Assembly: GCA_016187725.1 (NCBI GenBank)
Contig: JACPJE010000234.1
Coordinates: forward strand, 1 to 49,611
DNA: 49,611 bases
DNA from: Candidatus Latescibacterota bacterium
GTDB lineage: Bacteria > Latescibacterota > UBA2968 > UBA8231
Reading direction: 5' to 3'
Below, one piece after another: positions 15,495 through 24,197 of the stretch. A program made the position numbers and the translations under genes. Under the pieces are notes generated by a model. That model was given only the letters and a program-made list of their open reading frames with translations. It had not been told where the DNA came from and did no database searches. How positions within the stretch are numbered: position 1 is the first letter of the stretch; every line of letters begins with the position of its first letter.

Positions 15495-16624
15495 TCGGCG
15501 AACCAGGTGGTCCCCGGGTACTGGTGCGCCCGCGCCACCTCCTCGTCCAGTTCCAGGCCGATGCCGGGCCGGTCGCTCAGGGCGATGTACCCGTTCACGA
15601 TGATGTCGGTCTTCTCTTTGATGATGGTGGTCCAGTACTCGCGGTGGAACCAGTGGAACTCGATGACCAGGAAATTGGGGATGCTGGCGCACACGTGGCA
15701 GGAAGCCATGGTGCCGATAGGCGAGGCCACGTTGTGCGGGGCAAAGGGGATGTAGTAGAGTTCGGCCAGATTGGCGATCTTGCGGCATTCCGACAGGCCA
15801 CCGCATTTGGGGATGTCGGGCATGATCACATCCACCGCCTGCTTCTCGATGAGTTCGCGGAACCCGTGGCGAAGATAAAGATTCTCGCCGGCGCAGATGG
15901 GCGTGGTGGTGGCGCGCTTGACCTCGCGCATGGCGTCGATGTTCTCGGGAGGGACCGGCTCCTCCAGCCACATCAGGTGGAACTGCTCCAAGTCCCGGGC
16001 CAGGCGGATGGCGCTGGGCACGTCGAGCCGGGTGTGCACGTCAGCGGCCACCGCGATCTCGGGGCCGGCGGCCCGGCAGGCCATCTCCACCAGCTGCACC
16101 ATGCGCTCGTGCTCCCACTGGCTGGCGGTGAAGTTGAAGGGGTCCTTGTTTTTGGCCTCCCCCCCATCCACGTCGATCTTGAAGGCAGTGAAGCCGCGCG
16201 CCAGCACGTTGTCCACCACCGCCTGCACCTGGCCGAAATCCATCCCTGGGTTGACCTGGCAGTCGGCGTAGACCCGGATCTTTTCCCTGAACTTCCCTCC
16301 CATCAACTCGCAGATGGGCGCCTTGAGCGCCTTGCCCTTGAGATCCCACAGGGCGATCTCGATGCCGGTGAGCGCGGTGATCAGCGCCCCGGCAAAGCCC
16401 CCGTCGAAGACGTGGCCGCGCCGCAGTTCCTCGAAGAGGGCATCGATGGCAAAGGGATCACGCCCGATGAGGCGAGGGCGCAACTCCTGGATAATGGCGA
16501 TGGCCTGCACCCCGCCGTGCACGCACTCGCCCAGGCCAGTGATTCCCGCATCGGTCTCCACCTTCACCCACAGATGCATGCCATGCCCGCTAGTAGCGGC
16601 AGTCTTGATATTGGTGATCTTCAT
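15491..16624 (-). CDS. Enolase-superfamily (mandelate racemase subgroup) sugar-acid dehydratase-like protein
   Basis: A 377-residue enolase-superfamily protein with the N-terminal capping domain and a TIM barrel. Metal ligands are Asp195 (AADVHTRL), Glu221 (WLEEP) and Glu247 (CAGENLY); His197 and His297 (FAPHNVA) are positioned as the acid/base residues seen in galactonate/mannonate-type acid-sugar dehydratases. FKIDVDG after the second strand lacks the paired KxK of true mandelate racemases. It probably dehydrates a sugar acid; the substrate is unknown. The ATG at 16624 is preferred over the TTG one codon upstream because GAGAGGAGAGG lies 5 nt before it. It heads the coupled operon with manA and manC, downstream of repeat copy 2. 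Confidence 0.86.
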   Translation of the reverse strand: MKITNIKTAATSGHGMHLWVKVETDAGITGLGECVHGGVQAIAIIQELRPRLIGRDPFAIDALFEELRRGHVFDGGFAGALITALTGIEIALWDLKGKALKAPICELMGGKFREKIRVYADCQVNPGMDFGQVQAVVDNVLARGFTAFKIDVDGGEAKNKDPFNFTASQWEHERMVQLVEMACRAAGPEIAVAADVHTRLDVPSAIRLARDLEQFHLMWLEEPVPPENIDAMREVKRATTTPICAGENLYLRHGFRELIEKQAVDVIMPDIPKCGGLSECRKIANLAELYYIPFAPHNVASPIGTMASCHVCASIPNFLVIEFHWFHREYWTTIIKEKTDIIVNGYIALSDRPGIGLELDEEVARAHQYPGTTWFAE

Positions 16625-16662
16625 CAACCTCTCCTCTCAGTAGAAACTGATATCAATGCGGC

Positions 16663-16798
16663 GGGGAGATGACCCCGACGGCCTTTCCTGGGGAGTGGTT
16701 GGGAAGGGAAGTCCGCGTGGCGGTGGGTCGGGTAGCGGAGCCAGAGCGCGCGAGGGGGAAGGACGCGCCTGAGGAAAGGCCAGAGTGGGTCGCTCACC
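16663..16798. repeat. Structured dispersed repeat, copy 2 of 3
   Basis: Same end structure as copy 1 (GGGGAGATGACCCC and GGCCTTTCC on the left; GGAAAGGCC and GGGTCGCTCACC on the right) and the same inner GTCCGCG / GGACGCG blocks, but a different centre carrying TAGCGGAGCCAGAGCG, which is shared with copy 3. It lies upstream of the enolase-superfamily operon start. Confidence 0.8.
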
Positions 16799-16813
16799 GT
16801 CGCACCAGCTCGC

Positions 16814-17878
16814 TCACACATTTTCTGCTTTGCCCGACACCGCCGAACGGTACGCCGCGTCCAGTAATTCCACCGAACGCATGGCCGCCTCGCCTGGCGC
16901 CCAGTTGACCTGGGTCTTGCCCAGGATCAGGTCGGCGAAGTTGTTCGGCGGCCCGCTGCACTCGTACCCGCCGGCATCCGGGGCCAATTCCACACCCTGA
17001 TGCTTCTTGTCGTAACGGCGCAATTCCAGCCGGGCCCGCTCGCAGTCCAAAAGCAGCATGCCCTCCGAACCAAAGAAGCGGATGTCCAACTGGAAACCCT
17101 GGTCCGTGGGGACGGTGCCGGCCCCACTCACACTGCCGGTGGCCTCGCTGGCAAAACGCACCGAGAGGGCGTCGTACAGCTCCACCTGCGCCCCCGGCGC
17201 GCTCATGGCGCCGTACACCGTCTGCGCCCGCAGCCCGCTCAGCCAGAACATCAGGCCCGAAGCGTGGGAGAGCTGCGCGTGGCCGTACCCGCCGCCGGCC
17301 ACCTGCGGATCGGCCCAGGTCCTGGGATCGGGATCGAAGAGATTGGTACCCGACTGGCCGCTCACCTCGGCCACCTTCATGCCCTCCCCGCTGAGCAGCC
17401 CGCGGATGGGCGAGGCCATGTGGCAGAGCACGTGCTCGATGCGGCCCACCGCCCCCTGGTCCATCCACTGTTTGGCCTGCTGGGTGAATCCCTTGTAGTG
17501 CCAGCCATAGGGCACCAGGAGCTGCACCCCCTTTTCCCCGGCCAGGCGCACCAGTTCGCGGGCGTGCGCCGCCCGGGTGGTCATGGGTTTTTCGCACATC
17601 ACGTGCAGGCCCTTTTGCAACGCGGCGCTGGCGTGTTCGAAGTGCAGGGTGTGGGGCGAGGCCACCACCACCCCGTCCAGCTCGCACTTCTCCAATAACT
17701 CGCGGTAATCCTCGGTGGCGTATTTGAAGCCGAAGCGCTCCTGCACCTGGCGCAGTTCCGCCTTGCCCAGCCGGCACACCCCGGCCAGCTCCACGTCCTG
17801 CCTGGCCGCCAATACCGGCATGTGATTGCTGGTGGCCCACCAGCCGGCGCCGATGAATCCGATCCTGGCCTTTTTCAT
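16814..17878 (-). CDS. Gfo/Idh/MocA-family oxidoreductase
   Basis: NAD(P)-dependent sugar or cyclitol dehydrogenase family. Rossmann motif ARIGFIGAGWWATSNHMP, then VVASPHTLHFEHA and the family hallmark CEKPMTTRAAHA (about residues 93-104), where the lysine takes part in catalysis. YGHAQLSHASGLMFWLSGL supplies the conserved late histidine. The C-terminal alpha/beta domain is complete (354 aa). A strong GGAGG precedes the ATG; the gene starts 15 nt after the PrpD-like gene and is probably co-transcribed with it. Substrate unknown; the neighbouring sugar-acid dehydratase and GDP-mannose genes suggest carbohydrate catabolism. Confidence 0.88.
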   Translation of the reverse strand: MKKARIGFIGAGWWATSNHMPVLAARQDVELAGVCRLGKAELRQVQERFGFKYATEDYRELLEKCELDGVVVASPHTLHFEHASAALQKGLHVMCEKPMTTRAAHARELVRLAGEKGVQLLVPYGWHYKGFTQQAKQWMDQGAVGRIEHVLCHMASPIRGLLSGEGMKVAEVSGQSGTNLFDPDPRTWADPQVAGGGYGHAQLSHASGLMFWLSGLRAQTVYGAMSAPGAQVELYDALSVRFASEATGSVSGAGTVPTDQGFQLDIRFFGSEGMLLLDCERARLELRRYDKKHQGVELAPDAGGYECSGPPNNFADLILGKTQVNWAPGEAAMRSVELLDAAYRSAVSGKAENV

Positions 17879-17893
17879 TTGTTGCCTCCTCTC

Positions 17894-19408
17894 TTAGAAC
17901 AGCCCCACCCGCTCGCTGTGGGCGTCTTCGACTTTGCCGGCCATCGCCACCGGGTTCAGCTGCCTGACCTCGGCCGGACTGAGTTGGGGCAGGCGCTCCA
18001 CCAAGCCGACGAAGCGCTCGATCTCGCGCTCCTCCGCCACCTCCTCACTCAGCACGCGCAGCTTGCGCACGTAGTCGGGCCGGCTGAAGGGCTTCCTGCC
18101 CAGGTAATGGGCATTGGGATTGTCCAGCCGCTCGGCGGTGCGCGTCCCGTCCTTCAGCACCACCACCACCTCGGCCCCGAACTTCTTCTCATCGGGGTTG
18201 AGGGTGTGGTACGCCCGGGTCCACTCCTCCACCTCCTCGGTGCGGATCTTGTGCCACAGCCGCCGGGTCGAGGGCCGGTGGGCCCGCTCCGAAGTGTAGC
18301 TCTGCACGTGGTGCCACTCCCCATCCTCCCAGGCCACGGCCAGGATGTACAGGGCGCTGTGGTCCAATGTCTCGCGCGAGGCATCCGGGTCCATCTTCTG
18401 CGGATCTTGGGCGCCGGTGCCGATCACCTGGTGGGTGTGGTGGCTGGTGCGGATCACCACCTCCTGGACCGCCTCCAGGTCGAGCCGGCGGGCGTGCAGG
18501 GCAAAGCCGATGTCGATGAGGGCCTGGGCCTGGTACTCGGCTGAGTGTTCTTTGGTGTAGGAGCGCAGGATGGCCCGCAGGCGCTCCCCCGGCTCGGGCA
18601 GGGGCACGGTGTACTGAGCCTGGGGCCCGCCCAGCATCCAGGCGATTACCGCGTCGCGGCCCTCGTAGATGGGCGAGGGCGAGCGTTCCCCCAGGCGGGC
18701 CCGGGCCACGGCCTCGATGGCGATCTTGCTGGCCTGGGCCGGGGCGTACGCCTTCCACGAGGTGATGTCCCCCCTGCGCGACTGCCGGGTGGCACAGGCC
18801 AGGTGCACGCTCTGGTTGATGGCCTGGAAGATCTGTTCCACCGGCAGGTGCAGCAAGGTGCCGATGCCGGCGGCCACGGCCGGAGCCAGGTGGGCCACGT
18901 GATCGATCTTGTGCTCGTGCAGGCAGATGCCGCTGACCAGGGCCATCTGGGTCTCGTACGCGCTGAGCAGCCCCAGCATCAGCTCCTGCCCCCCGCAGCC
19001 GGCCTGCTGGGCCACGGCCAGCAGGCCGGGGATGTTGTCCGCCGGGTGGGAGTAATCCGCGGCCAGGTAGGTGTCGTGCATGTCCAGTTCGCGCACCGCC
19101 ACCCCGTTGGCCAACGCCGCCCACTCGCAGTGGAAGCTCCGCTCGTTGGACAGGCCAAAGAGCCGTGCCCCCCTGTGGTTGGGATGCGGGTACCCCAGAG
19201 CCAGCAGCCGGGCGTGGCGCACGGGCTCGCGGTTGAGAGCTGCCAGCGCCACCGCCGCGTTGTCGATGATCCGGTTGCCGATCATCTCGATCACTTCCGG
19301 ATCGGCCTGGCAATTGGCCGCGGCCATTGAAGCGATCTTCCAGGCCAGTTGCTCCTCCCTGGGCAACACCGCCCCTTCGGCATGGGTCTTGACTTTGAGA
19401 TCGGGCAT
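17894..19408 (-). CDS. MmgE/PrpD family dehydratase (2-methylcitrate dehydratase-like)
   Basis: A 504-residue protein of the MmgE/PrpD family. The active-site region ALANGVAVRELDMHDTYLAADY followed by SHPADNIPG matches the family DxND-TY...HPSDN pattern; HLAPAVAAGIGTLLHL, RRGDITSWKAYAPAQASKIA and DPDASRETLDHSALYILAVA are also characteristic. The best known members dehydrate 2-methylcitrate in propionate oxidation, and others act on cis-aconitate or related tricarboxylates. No prpB or prpC is present here, so a role in another acid-degradation route is equally likely. First gene of a minus-strand run that includes the Gfo/Idh/MocA enzyme. Confidence 0.86.
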   Translation of the reverse strand: MPDLKVKTHAEGAVLPREEQLAWKIASMAAANCQADPEVIEMIGNRIIDNAAVALAALNREPVRHARLLALGYPHPNHRGARLFGLSNERSFHCEWAALANGVAVRELDMHDTYLAADYSHPADNIPGLLAVAQQAGCGGQELMLGLLSAYETQMALVSGICLHEHKIDHVAHLAPAVAAGIGTLLHLPVEQIFQAINQSVHLACATRQSRRGDITSWKAYAPAQASKIAIEAVARARLGERSPSPIYEGRDAVIAWMLGGPQAQYTVPLPEPGERLRAILRSYTKEHSAEYQAQALIDIGFALHARRLDLEAVQEVVIRTSHHTHQVIGTGAQDPQKMDPDASRETLDHSALYILAVAWEDGEWHHVQSYTSERAHRPSTRRLWHKIRTEEVEEWTRAYHTLNPDEKKFGAEVVVVLKDGTRTAERLDNPNAHYLGRKPFSRPDYVRKLRVLSEEVAEEREIERFVGLVERLPQLSPAEVRQLNPVAMAGKVEDAHSERVGLF

Positions 19409-19487
19409 GTCGGTATTTCCCGGTTGTAAAAGGCCGCAAAATAATATGACCGCCGCGGATTGAACACAATAGCACGAGGAGGATGGA

Positions 19488-20627
19488 ATGCCGCAGAATA
19501 TGCTGGGAGCTTACGGGGCGTGGGCCGCCGGCCTCCTGCCCGCCGAATTGCCTGCCCTCTCCTTCAGGCAGGAGCGCTTCAAATCCCTGGCAGGCTGGCG
19601 TTCAAAGGCAAGGAGCCGGGTGCTCGAACTGCTCGCCCAGCCCGACCTGGGCGGCCCGCCTCGGGTGCGGGTGGACAAGAAACACCTGCACGAGGGCCTG
19701 CACATCGAGGAGTTGTCCTGGCAACTGCCCTCTGGGCCGCGCACCCGGGCAGTGTTCCTCAAACCCGCCGGCGCCAAAGGCCCTCTGCCTGGGGTGCTGG
19801 CCCTGCACGACCACGGCGGCAACAAGTACTTCGGGTGGCGCAAGATCGCCCGCCTGCCCGGCCGCACTCACCCTCTGCTGGGGCCCCATAGACAGCTTCT
19901 CTACGGTGGGGCAGCCTGGGCCACTGAACTGGCCCGCCAGGGCTATGCCGTGCTGGCGCACGACACCTTCCTCTTCGGCAGCCGCCGCATCCGCTACCAG
20001 GAAGTGCCCCAGGTGCTGCATGGAGGAAGAAAGGAACGCAATCCGGAATCTCCCCGCGAAATCGCCGAGTACAACCAATGGGCCGGCGCCCAGGAGACGG
20101 TGGTGGCCAAGTCCCTCTTCTGCGCCGGCACCACCTGGCCGGGGGTTTTTCTCAGCGAGGACCAGCGGGCCCTGGACTATCTGTGCGGCCGCCCTGACGT
20201 GGACCCCGACCGGGTAGGCTGCGGCGGCCTTTCGGGCGGGGGCCTGCGCACTGTGTTCCTGGCCGGTCTGGACCAGCGCATCCAGGCCGCCGTCTGCGCC
20301 GGCTTCATGAGCACCTGGAGGGATTTCCTCCTCCACAAGAGCTACACCCACACCTGGATGGCCTATGTGCCCCTGCTGCCCAGGGACCTGGACTTCCCCG
20401 AAATCCTCGGGTTGCGCGCACCCCTGCCCACCCTGGTGCTCAACACCTGGCAGGACACCCTCTACACCCCGCCTGAGATGAAGAAGGCCGACCGCATCCT
20501 GGCCGCGGTCTACGCCAAGGCCAAAGCCGCCGATCACTACACCTGCAGCTTCTACGAAGGCGGCCACAAATTCGACCTGCCCATGCAGGCCGAGGCCTTC
20601 GCTTTCTGGAACCGCTGGCTGAAATAG
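19488..20627 (+). CDS. Alpha/beta hydrolase (acetyl-xylan-esterase / dienelactone-hydrolase type)
   Basis: A 379-residue cytoplasmic hydrolase. The N-terminal cap is followed by the core: GVLALHDHGGNKYFGW (oxyanion region), YAVLAHDTFLFGSRR, the nucleophile elbow CGGLSGGGLRT, then LPTLVLNTWQDTLYTP with the acid and YEGGHKFDLPMQ with the catalytic histidine. This layout is typical of large hydrolases near sugar-degradation genes in FCB-type and planctomycete genomes. GAGGAGG precedes the ATG. Its last 76 nt overlap, tail to tail, the 3' end of the metallo-hydrolase gene on the other strand. Confidence 0.83.
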   Translation: MPQNMLGAYGAWAAGLLPAELPALSFRQERFKSLAGWRSKARSRVLELLAQPDLGGPPRVRVDKKHLHEGLHIEELSWQLPSGPRTRAVFLKPAGAKGPLPGVLALHDHGGNKYFGWRKIARLPGRTHPLLGPHRQLLYGGAAWATELARQGYAVLAHDTFLFGSRRIRYQEVPQVLHGGRKERNPESPREIAEYNQWAGAQETVVAKSLFCAGTTWPGVFLSEDQRALDYLCGRPDVDPDRVGCGGLSGGGLRTVFLAGLDQRIQAAVCAGFMSTWRDFLLHKSYTHTWMAYVPLLPRDLDFPEILGLRAPLPTLVLNTWQDTLYTPPEMKKADRILAAVYAKAKAADHYTCSFYEGGHKFDLPMQAEAFAFWNRWLK

Positions 20628-21421
20628 ACCCAGGGCGCGTACAGGATGGACTGGTTATAGGGGATGATCAGCGGCTGCGGTCCACCAACCGGCAAATGGG
20701 ACGCCCATTCCTGCGGGTCGTAGTTGCGCGACACGAAGCAGGAATAATGGGCCGGCACCGCTGTCTTCAACCCCACTTTCACTGCCACCTCCGCCGAGCC
20801 GGCGAAAGAGGGGAACTCCCCCTCGCCCGGCTGGCAGGTGAGCATGCCGATCTCGGGCCGCAGCGCCCGCACCGGCTCCAGCAGAGATTCGTGCTCGGCA
20901 AAGGTGTGGACCGGGTCCCCGGAGATATAGACCCGCACCGCTCCGGTATCCACCACAAAGCCCAGGTGGGTGACATCGGGTGGCTCGATCTTGTCTTCGG
21001 GCAGCCCGCCGGGCGGCTTGGCCCATACCGCATGCGCCCTCATGGTACCTAGCTGCACCTGATCTTCGGCTGCTACGACAGTGAAGGGCGCCGTGCCCAT
21101 GCCCGCCTTGCGCATCTCCTGCTCGCTCTCGCGCGGGCCGAAGTACGGGGCTTCCGGGAAAGCGGCCCAGATCCGCTGCAGGGATTCTGGCCAGGTGTGG
21201 TCCCGGTGGTTGTGGGTCAGCAGGACAAAGTCGGGGCGCAGGCTCTCCTCCCACAGGGGCGGGCGGCGGTGGACGAAACGGGTGGCCGGCCGTTCGCGGG
21301 GGAAATAGGGGTCCACCAGCACGGTGGTGCCCGCCTCGTCCTTGAGCGCATAACTGCTCTGCCCGAACCAGTGGATGCCCACGGCTCCGGCCGGGACGAC
21401 CAGATCTTCAAAAGGATGCAT
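20552..21421 (-). CDS. Metallo-beta-lactamase superfamily hydrolase (UlaG-like)
   Basis: A 289-residue metal-dependent hydrolase. Ligands are visible in LLTHNHRDHTW (HxHxDH), YISGDPVH and PAHYS, with the N-terminal strand GIHWFGQSSYALKDEAGTTV typical of UlaG-like lactonases/Zn hydrolases. The family opens lactones or cleaves phosphodiesters; the substrate here is unknown. GGAGGAAG precedes the ATG at 21421. The last 25 codons lie antisense to the alpha/beta hydrolase; the conserved fold appears complete before this tail (about residue 265), so the overlap may reflect loss of an earlier stop. Confidence 0.83.
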   Translation of the reverse strand: MHPFEDLVVPAGAVGIHWFGQSSYALKDEAGTTVLVDPYFPRERPATRFVHRRPPLWEESLRPDFVLLTHNHRDHTWPESLQRIWAAFPEAPYFGPRESEQEMRKAGMGTAPFTVVAAEDQVQLGTMRAHAVWAKPPGGLPEDKIEPPDVTHLGFVVDTGAVRVYISGDPVHTFAEHESLLEPVRALRPEIGMLTCQPGEGEFPSFAGSAEVAVKVGLKTAVPAHYSCFVSRNYDPQEWASHLPVGGPQPLIIPYNQSILYAPWVYFSQRFQKAKASACMGRSNLWPPS

Positions 21422-21521
21422 TGAGGCTTCCTCCTGTCAGGGTGAGCATAAAATAGCTCCTTCCCCTCCGGGAGCAAAGCGCCCGATTGCCCCCCGTGGC
21501 CAAAACTCCTATCCTAGAGCC

Positions 21522-22799
21522 ATGACCACTCTTCTAGACTCTTCCTACGAAAGGCGCAAGCAGGCCCTGCTGGGCCCGCTGCTGGGGCAATTGCACGCCA
21601 TCTACGCTCCCGAGGAAATGGCGGCCCTGCGCATCGACCCAGTGGACCCGGCCATCCTCTCCCAGCGCTCCGGGCGGGGCTTTGTCAACCGCGACATCCT
21701 GGAGACCCTGCTGGGCAACCTGCTCGAATGCGTGGCCCCCGGCTCCCACAATGCCCTGGACCCCCACTGCCAGAAACACGAACTGGACGCAGCCATCGGC
21801 GAGATCGCCGACCAGCTCTACGCCATGATCGCCCAGTCCCTGCTGGCCGCCGGCGAGGGGAACGGCCTGGAGGAGCGCGCCCTGCTGGCCACCTTTGCGC
21901 TCTTGTGGGAACTGCCCCAGCTCAAGGGGCGGGCCCGCTGGAACCGCTTCGCCTCCCTGCGCGATCCGGCGGTGTGGGACGCCTACCTGCTCCATGCCTG
22001 CCGGCTGGACTCCCAGCAGCTGGCCCAGATCGACTTTACCACCCCGCTGGACGAGGCCATCCGCCGCCGCGACCTGGACAGCTACCGCCGCTTCATGAAG
22101 GAGCTGGGCTGGGAATTCGCCTTCGGCTACCAGATGCAGCTGGTGATGAGCACCTACCCGGGCTGGCGGGTGCTCTTCTACCACGACATCGCCCACGCCC
22201 TCACCAGGACCGGCACCGTGGAGCGCAACCCTTCGCTGGAGCGCCTGCCTGTGCCCCTGCTGCCGCGCGCCATCGCCGAACTGGGCGGCCGCTACTACCA
22301 GGCCGACCTGCACCCCGAGACCCGCATCGGCGACGCCAATTTCCTCGACCACCCCCACCGGGGCATCACCACCGGCCAGACCGGGGTCGTCGGCTCGGGC
22401 TGCCATCTGCTGCCCTGCACCATGGGCGGGCTGAGCGAGAAGGTGCAGCAGCGCCACCCCCTCATCGGCGACTATGTGTCCATCGGCACTGACGCCGGCC
22501 TCTTCGGGCCGGTGCGCATCGGCGAGCATTCGGTGGTCGGCGCCAACACCGAGATCTACGGCCTGGTGGAGGTGGGGGCCGGCTGCCGCATCGGCTCGGC
22601 CACGGTGATCGGCACCATCAAGAGCGGCGAGCGGCGGCCGGGCAGGGTATGCCTGGGAGAGGGGGTGCGGGTGGGCGCCGGCACCATCATCGAAAACAGC
22701 TCCGAACTCGACCTGGTCATCCCGGACCGGGCCGAGATCCCGGCGCGCTCCTACGTCATCAACGACGGCTTCGGGACGCCCCGGCTGGTGCGGGAGTAG
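21522..22799 (+). CDS. Serine acetyltransferase-like protein with long N-terminal domain (left-handed beta-helix)
   Basis: The C-terminal half (about residues 220-420) has hexapeptide repeats with the serine acetyltransferase layout: WRVLFYHDIAHALTRTG, then DLHPETRIGDANFLDHPHRG with the catalytic Asp/His pattern, TGVVGSGCHLLPCTMGGLSE and HPLIGDYVSIGTDAGLFGPV. CysE makes O-acetylserine for cysteine synthesis. At 425 aa it is longer than the 250-300 residues usual for bacterial enzymes; the excess is an alpha-helical N-terminus plus extra coils and a C-terminal extension. No cysK is present here. Other acyltransferase specificities are possible. Confidence 0.8.
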   Translation: MTTLLDSSYERRKQALLGPLLGQLHAIYAPEEMAALRIDPVDPAILSQRSGRGFVNRDILETLLGNLLECVAPGSHNALDPHCQKHELDAAIGEIADQLYAMIAQSLLAAGEGNGLEERALLATFALLWELPQLKGRARWNRFASLRDPAVWDAYLLHACRLDSQQLAQIDFTTPLDEAIRRRDLDSYRRFMKELGWEFAFGYQMQLVMSTYPGWRVLFYHDIAHALTRTGTVERNPSLERLPVPLLPRAIAELGGRYYQADLHPETRIGDANFLDHPHRGITTGQTGVVGSGCHLLPCTMGGLSEKVQQRHPLIGDYVSIGTDAGLFGPVRIGEHSVVGANTEIYGLVEVGAGCRIGSATVIGTIKSGERRPGRVCLGEGVRVGAGTIIENSSELDLVIPDRAEIPARSYVINDGFGTPRLVRE

Positions 22800-22821
22800 G
22801 TGCCACGAAACGCCTTTTGAG

Positions 22822-23640
22822 TTATGGGTGGAGCCCCTGCCAGCCCTGCCAGGCCATGTAGGACGCGAGCACGACGAGCATGATGCAGGAAACATAGGGC
22901 GCGCGGCGCATCGCCTCGCCAAAGCCGCGGAAACGTTGCTGGGCGTGTTGCACGCTCCACGCGGCGAGCGCGCCAGTAGCGACCATGGTCAGGGCGAGGC
23001 CGAAACTGAACGCGCCGACCATGGCAAAGCCCAGGGTGACGCGCTTCAACTGCAGGCAGACGAGCAACACCGTGAAGGCTGCAGGGCAGGGCATCAGTCC
23101 GCCGGTGATGCCAAATAGCACGATTTGCGGGGTGGTGACCGGGCGGCCGCCGAAGCGCTGGAGGATGTCCTGCGCGTGGGCGCGCTCGTGGGCGTCCTGG
23201 AAACCCCTGTGGTGGTCGTCGTCGTGGTCGTGGTGATCGTCGTGGTCGCGATGGTGGCCGTGATGATGATGGTGATGGTGGTCGGAGGCTTGACGCAGTT
23301 CTCGGCGCGTCCGGACGTACATCCACAGGGCCAGGGCGAGAATCGCTGCTGCCGAACCGAGTTGGAGCAAAGGTTCAACCTGCTCTGCATCCCACTGGCT
23401 GCCATAGTGCAGCGCAGCGGCGGCGAGCATCCAGATAATCAGGGAGTGGGAGATCGCTGCTGACAGGCCGAGCAACGTCGCCTGCCCGATGGTGCCGCGA
23501 ATGGCGACGATGAAAGCAGCCATCATCGTTTTGGAATGGCCGGGCTCCAGGCCGTGCAAAGCGCCGAGCAAAATAGCGGCGGGGATGAACAGCCAGAGGT
23601 GGGTCGCGCCGCTTTGGAGGGCGTGAAGAAAGTCAGGCAT
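22822..23640 (-). CDS. rcnA: Nickel/cobalt efflux transporter, RcnA family
   Basis: A 272-residue inner-membrane NicO/RcnA exporter. Six hydrophobic segments are evident. The family metal motif LHGLEPGHSKTMMAAF lies in the second, and GLMPCPAAFTVLLVCL in a later one. The central cytoplasmic loop (about residues 115-150) is packed with His and Asp (two blocks with H-runs), the metal-gathering loop of RcnA. It removes Ni(II)/Co(II). It is preceded on the same strand by a MITE-like element and a CsoR/RcnR-type repressor, which probably regulates it. The set resembles proteobacterial metal-resistance modules and may be horizontally acquired. Confidence 0.92.
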   Translation of the reverse strand: MPDFLHALQSGATHLWLFIPAAILLGALHGLEPGHSKTMMAAFIVAIRGTIGQATLLGLSAAISHSLIIWMLAAAALHYGSQWDAEQVEPLLQLGSAAAILALALWMYVRTRRELRQASDHHHHHHHGHHRDHDDHHDHDDDHHRGFQDAHERAHAQDILQRFGGRPVTTPQIVLFGITGGLMPCPAAFTVLLVCLQLKRVTLGFAMVGAFSFGLALTMVATGALAAWSVQHAQQRFRGFGEAMRRAPYVSCIMLVVLASYMAWQGWQGLHP

Positions 23641-23654
23641 CGTGTTTGTCCTTC

Positions 23655-23821
23655 AGAAGCTGTTTTAAAACCCCCTCTTGGCTTCGGCCGGCTGCGCGAC
23701 CCGTGGGACTGCGTTGCCCTCAGTCGGCGTATGTTGGAGTCCATACGCCTTCTTCGGGCGCCTTGCCCACGGGCCGCTCGCTCGGCCTCGGGCCTACAGA
23801 TCGGATTCTAAAACAGCTTCT
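23655..23821. mobile_element. MITE-like element with terminal inverted repeats, no ORF
   Basis: 167 nt bounded by AGAAGCTGTTTTA at 23655-23667 and its exact complement at 23809-23821. The interior is itself largely palindromic: CCCGTGGG pairs with CCCACGGG, and CGTATG with CATACG near the centre. It is inserted between the repressor stop codon (the right end reaches the TGA) and rcnA. The size, ends and lack of coding capacity fit a non-autonomous miniature transposable element; no transposase is in the window. Confidence 0.75.
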
Positions 23822-24090
23822 CAGCTGATGAAGCGTTTCAGGGCGACCTTCAGGTCGTCGATGGCCTTTTGCCCCTTCCCCTCGTCCAGCGCCTCCCCGA
23901 CACAGTGCTCCAGGTGATCTTCCAGAACGGCGCATCCCGCCCGGTCCAGGGCGGAGCGCACCGCGGCCACCTGTACCAGGACCTCGGCGCAGTCCCGTCC
24001 CGAGGCCACCATCTCTTTGATACTGCGGACGTGGCCTTCGATCCGGGAGAGGCGGTTGACGATTTTCCGATTGACGTGTTGGTGTTTCAT
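23821..24090 (-). CDS. CsoR/RcnR/FrmR-family metal-responsive repressor
   Basis: An 89-residue all-helical tetrameric repressor. The DNA-contact helix RKIVNRLSRIEGHVRSIKEMV is typical. Candidate ligands: His3 and His5 at the N-terminus, Cys34 (GRDCAEVL), His59 and Cys63 (DHLEHCVGEA). Cys-His-Cys is the CsoR copper pattern, while an N-terminal His plus location by rcnA is the RcnR nickel/cobalt pattern, so specificity is open. A G-tract palindrome at 24110-24128, 20 nt before the start, is the likely operator and implies autoregulation; rcnA downstream is the likely target. The start at 24090 is chosen from family length; its GGAGGG is unusually close. Confidence 0.88.
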   Translation of the reverse strand: MKHQHVNRKIVNRLSRIEGHVRSIKEMVASGRDCAEVLVQVAAVRSALDRAGCAVLEDHLEHCVGEALDEGKGQKAIDDLKVALKRFIS

Positions 24091-24109
24091 CCCTCCAGCC
24101 TTTGTCGAA

Positions 24110-24128
24110 TATCCCCCTGGGGGGGATA
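24110..24128. promoter_or_regulatory. Putative CsoR/RcnR-type operator
   Basis: TATCCCCC TGG GGGGGATA, an 8-bp perfect inverted repeat with a central G/C tract. This is the kind of site bound by CsoR/RcnR repressors, placed just upstream of the repressor gene. Confidence 0.75.
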
Positions 24129-24197
24129 CCGGATAAGATAGGGAATTGCGACACCTCGACAAGGACAGGGGCATTGGTTGTTCCCGAGAGGGACTCC

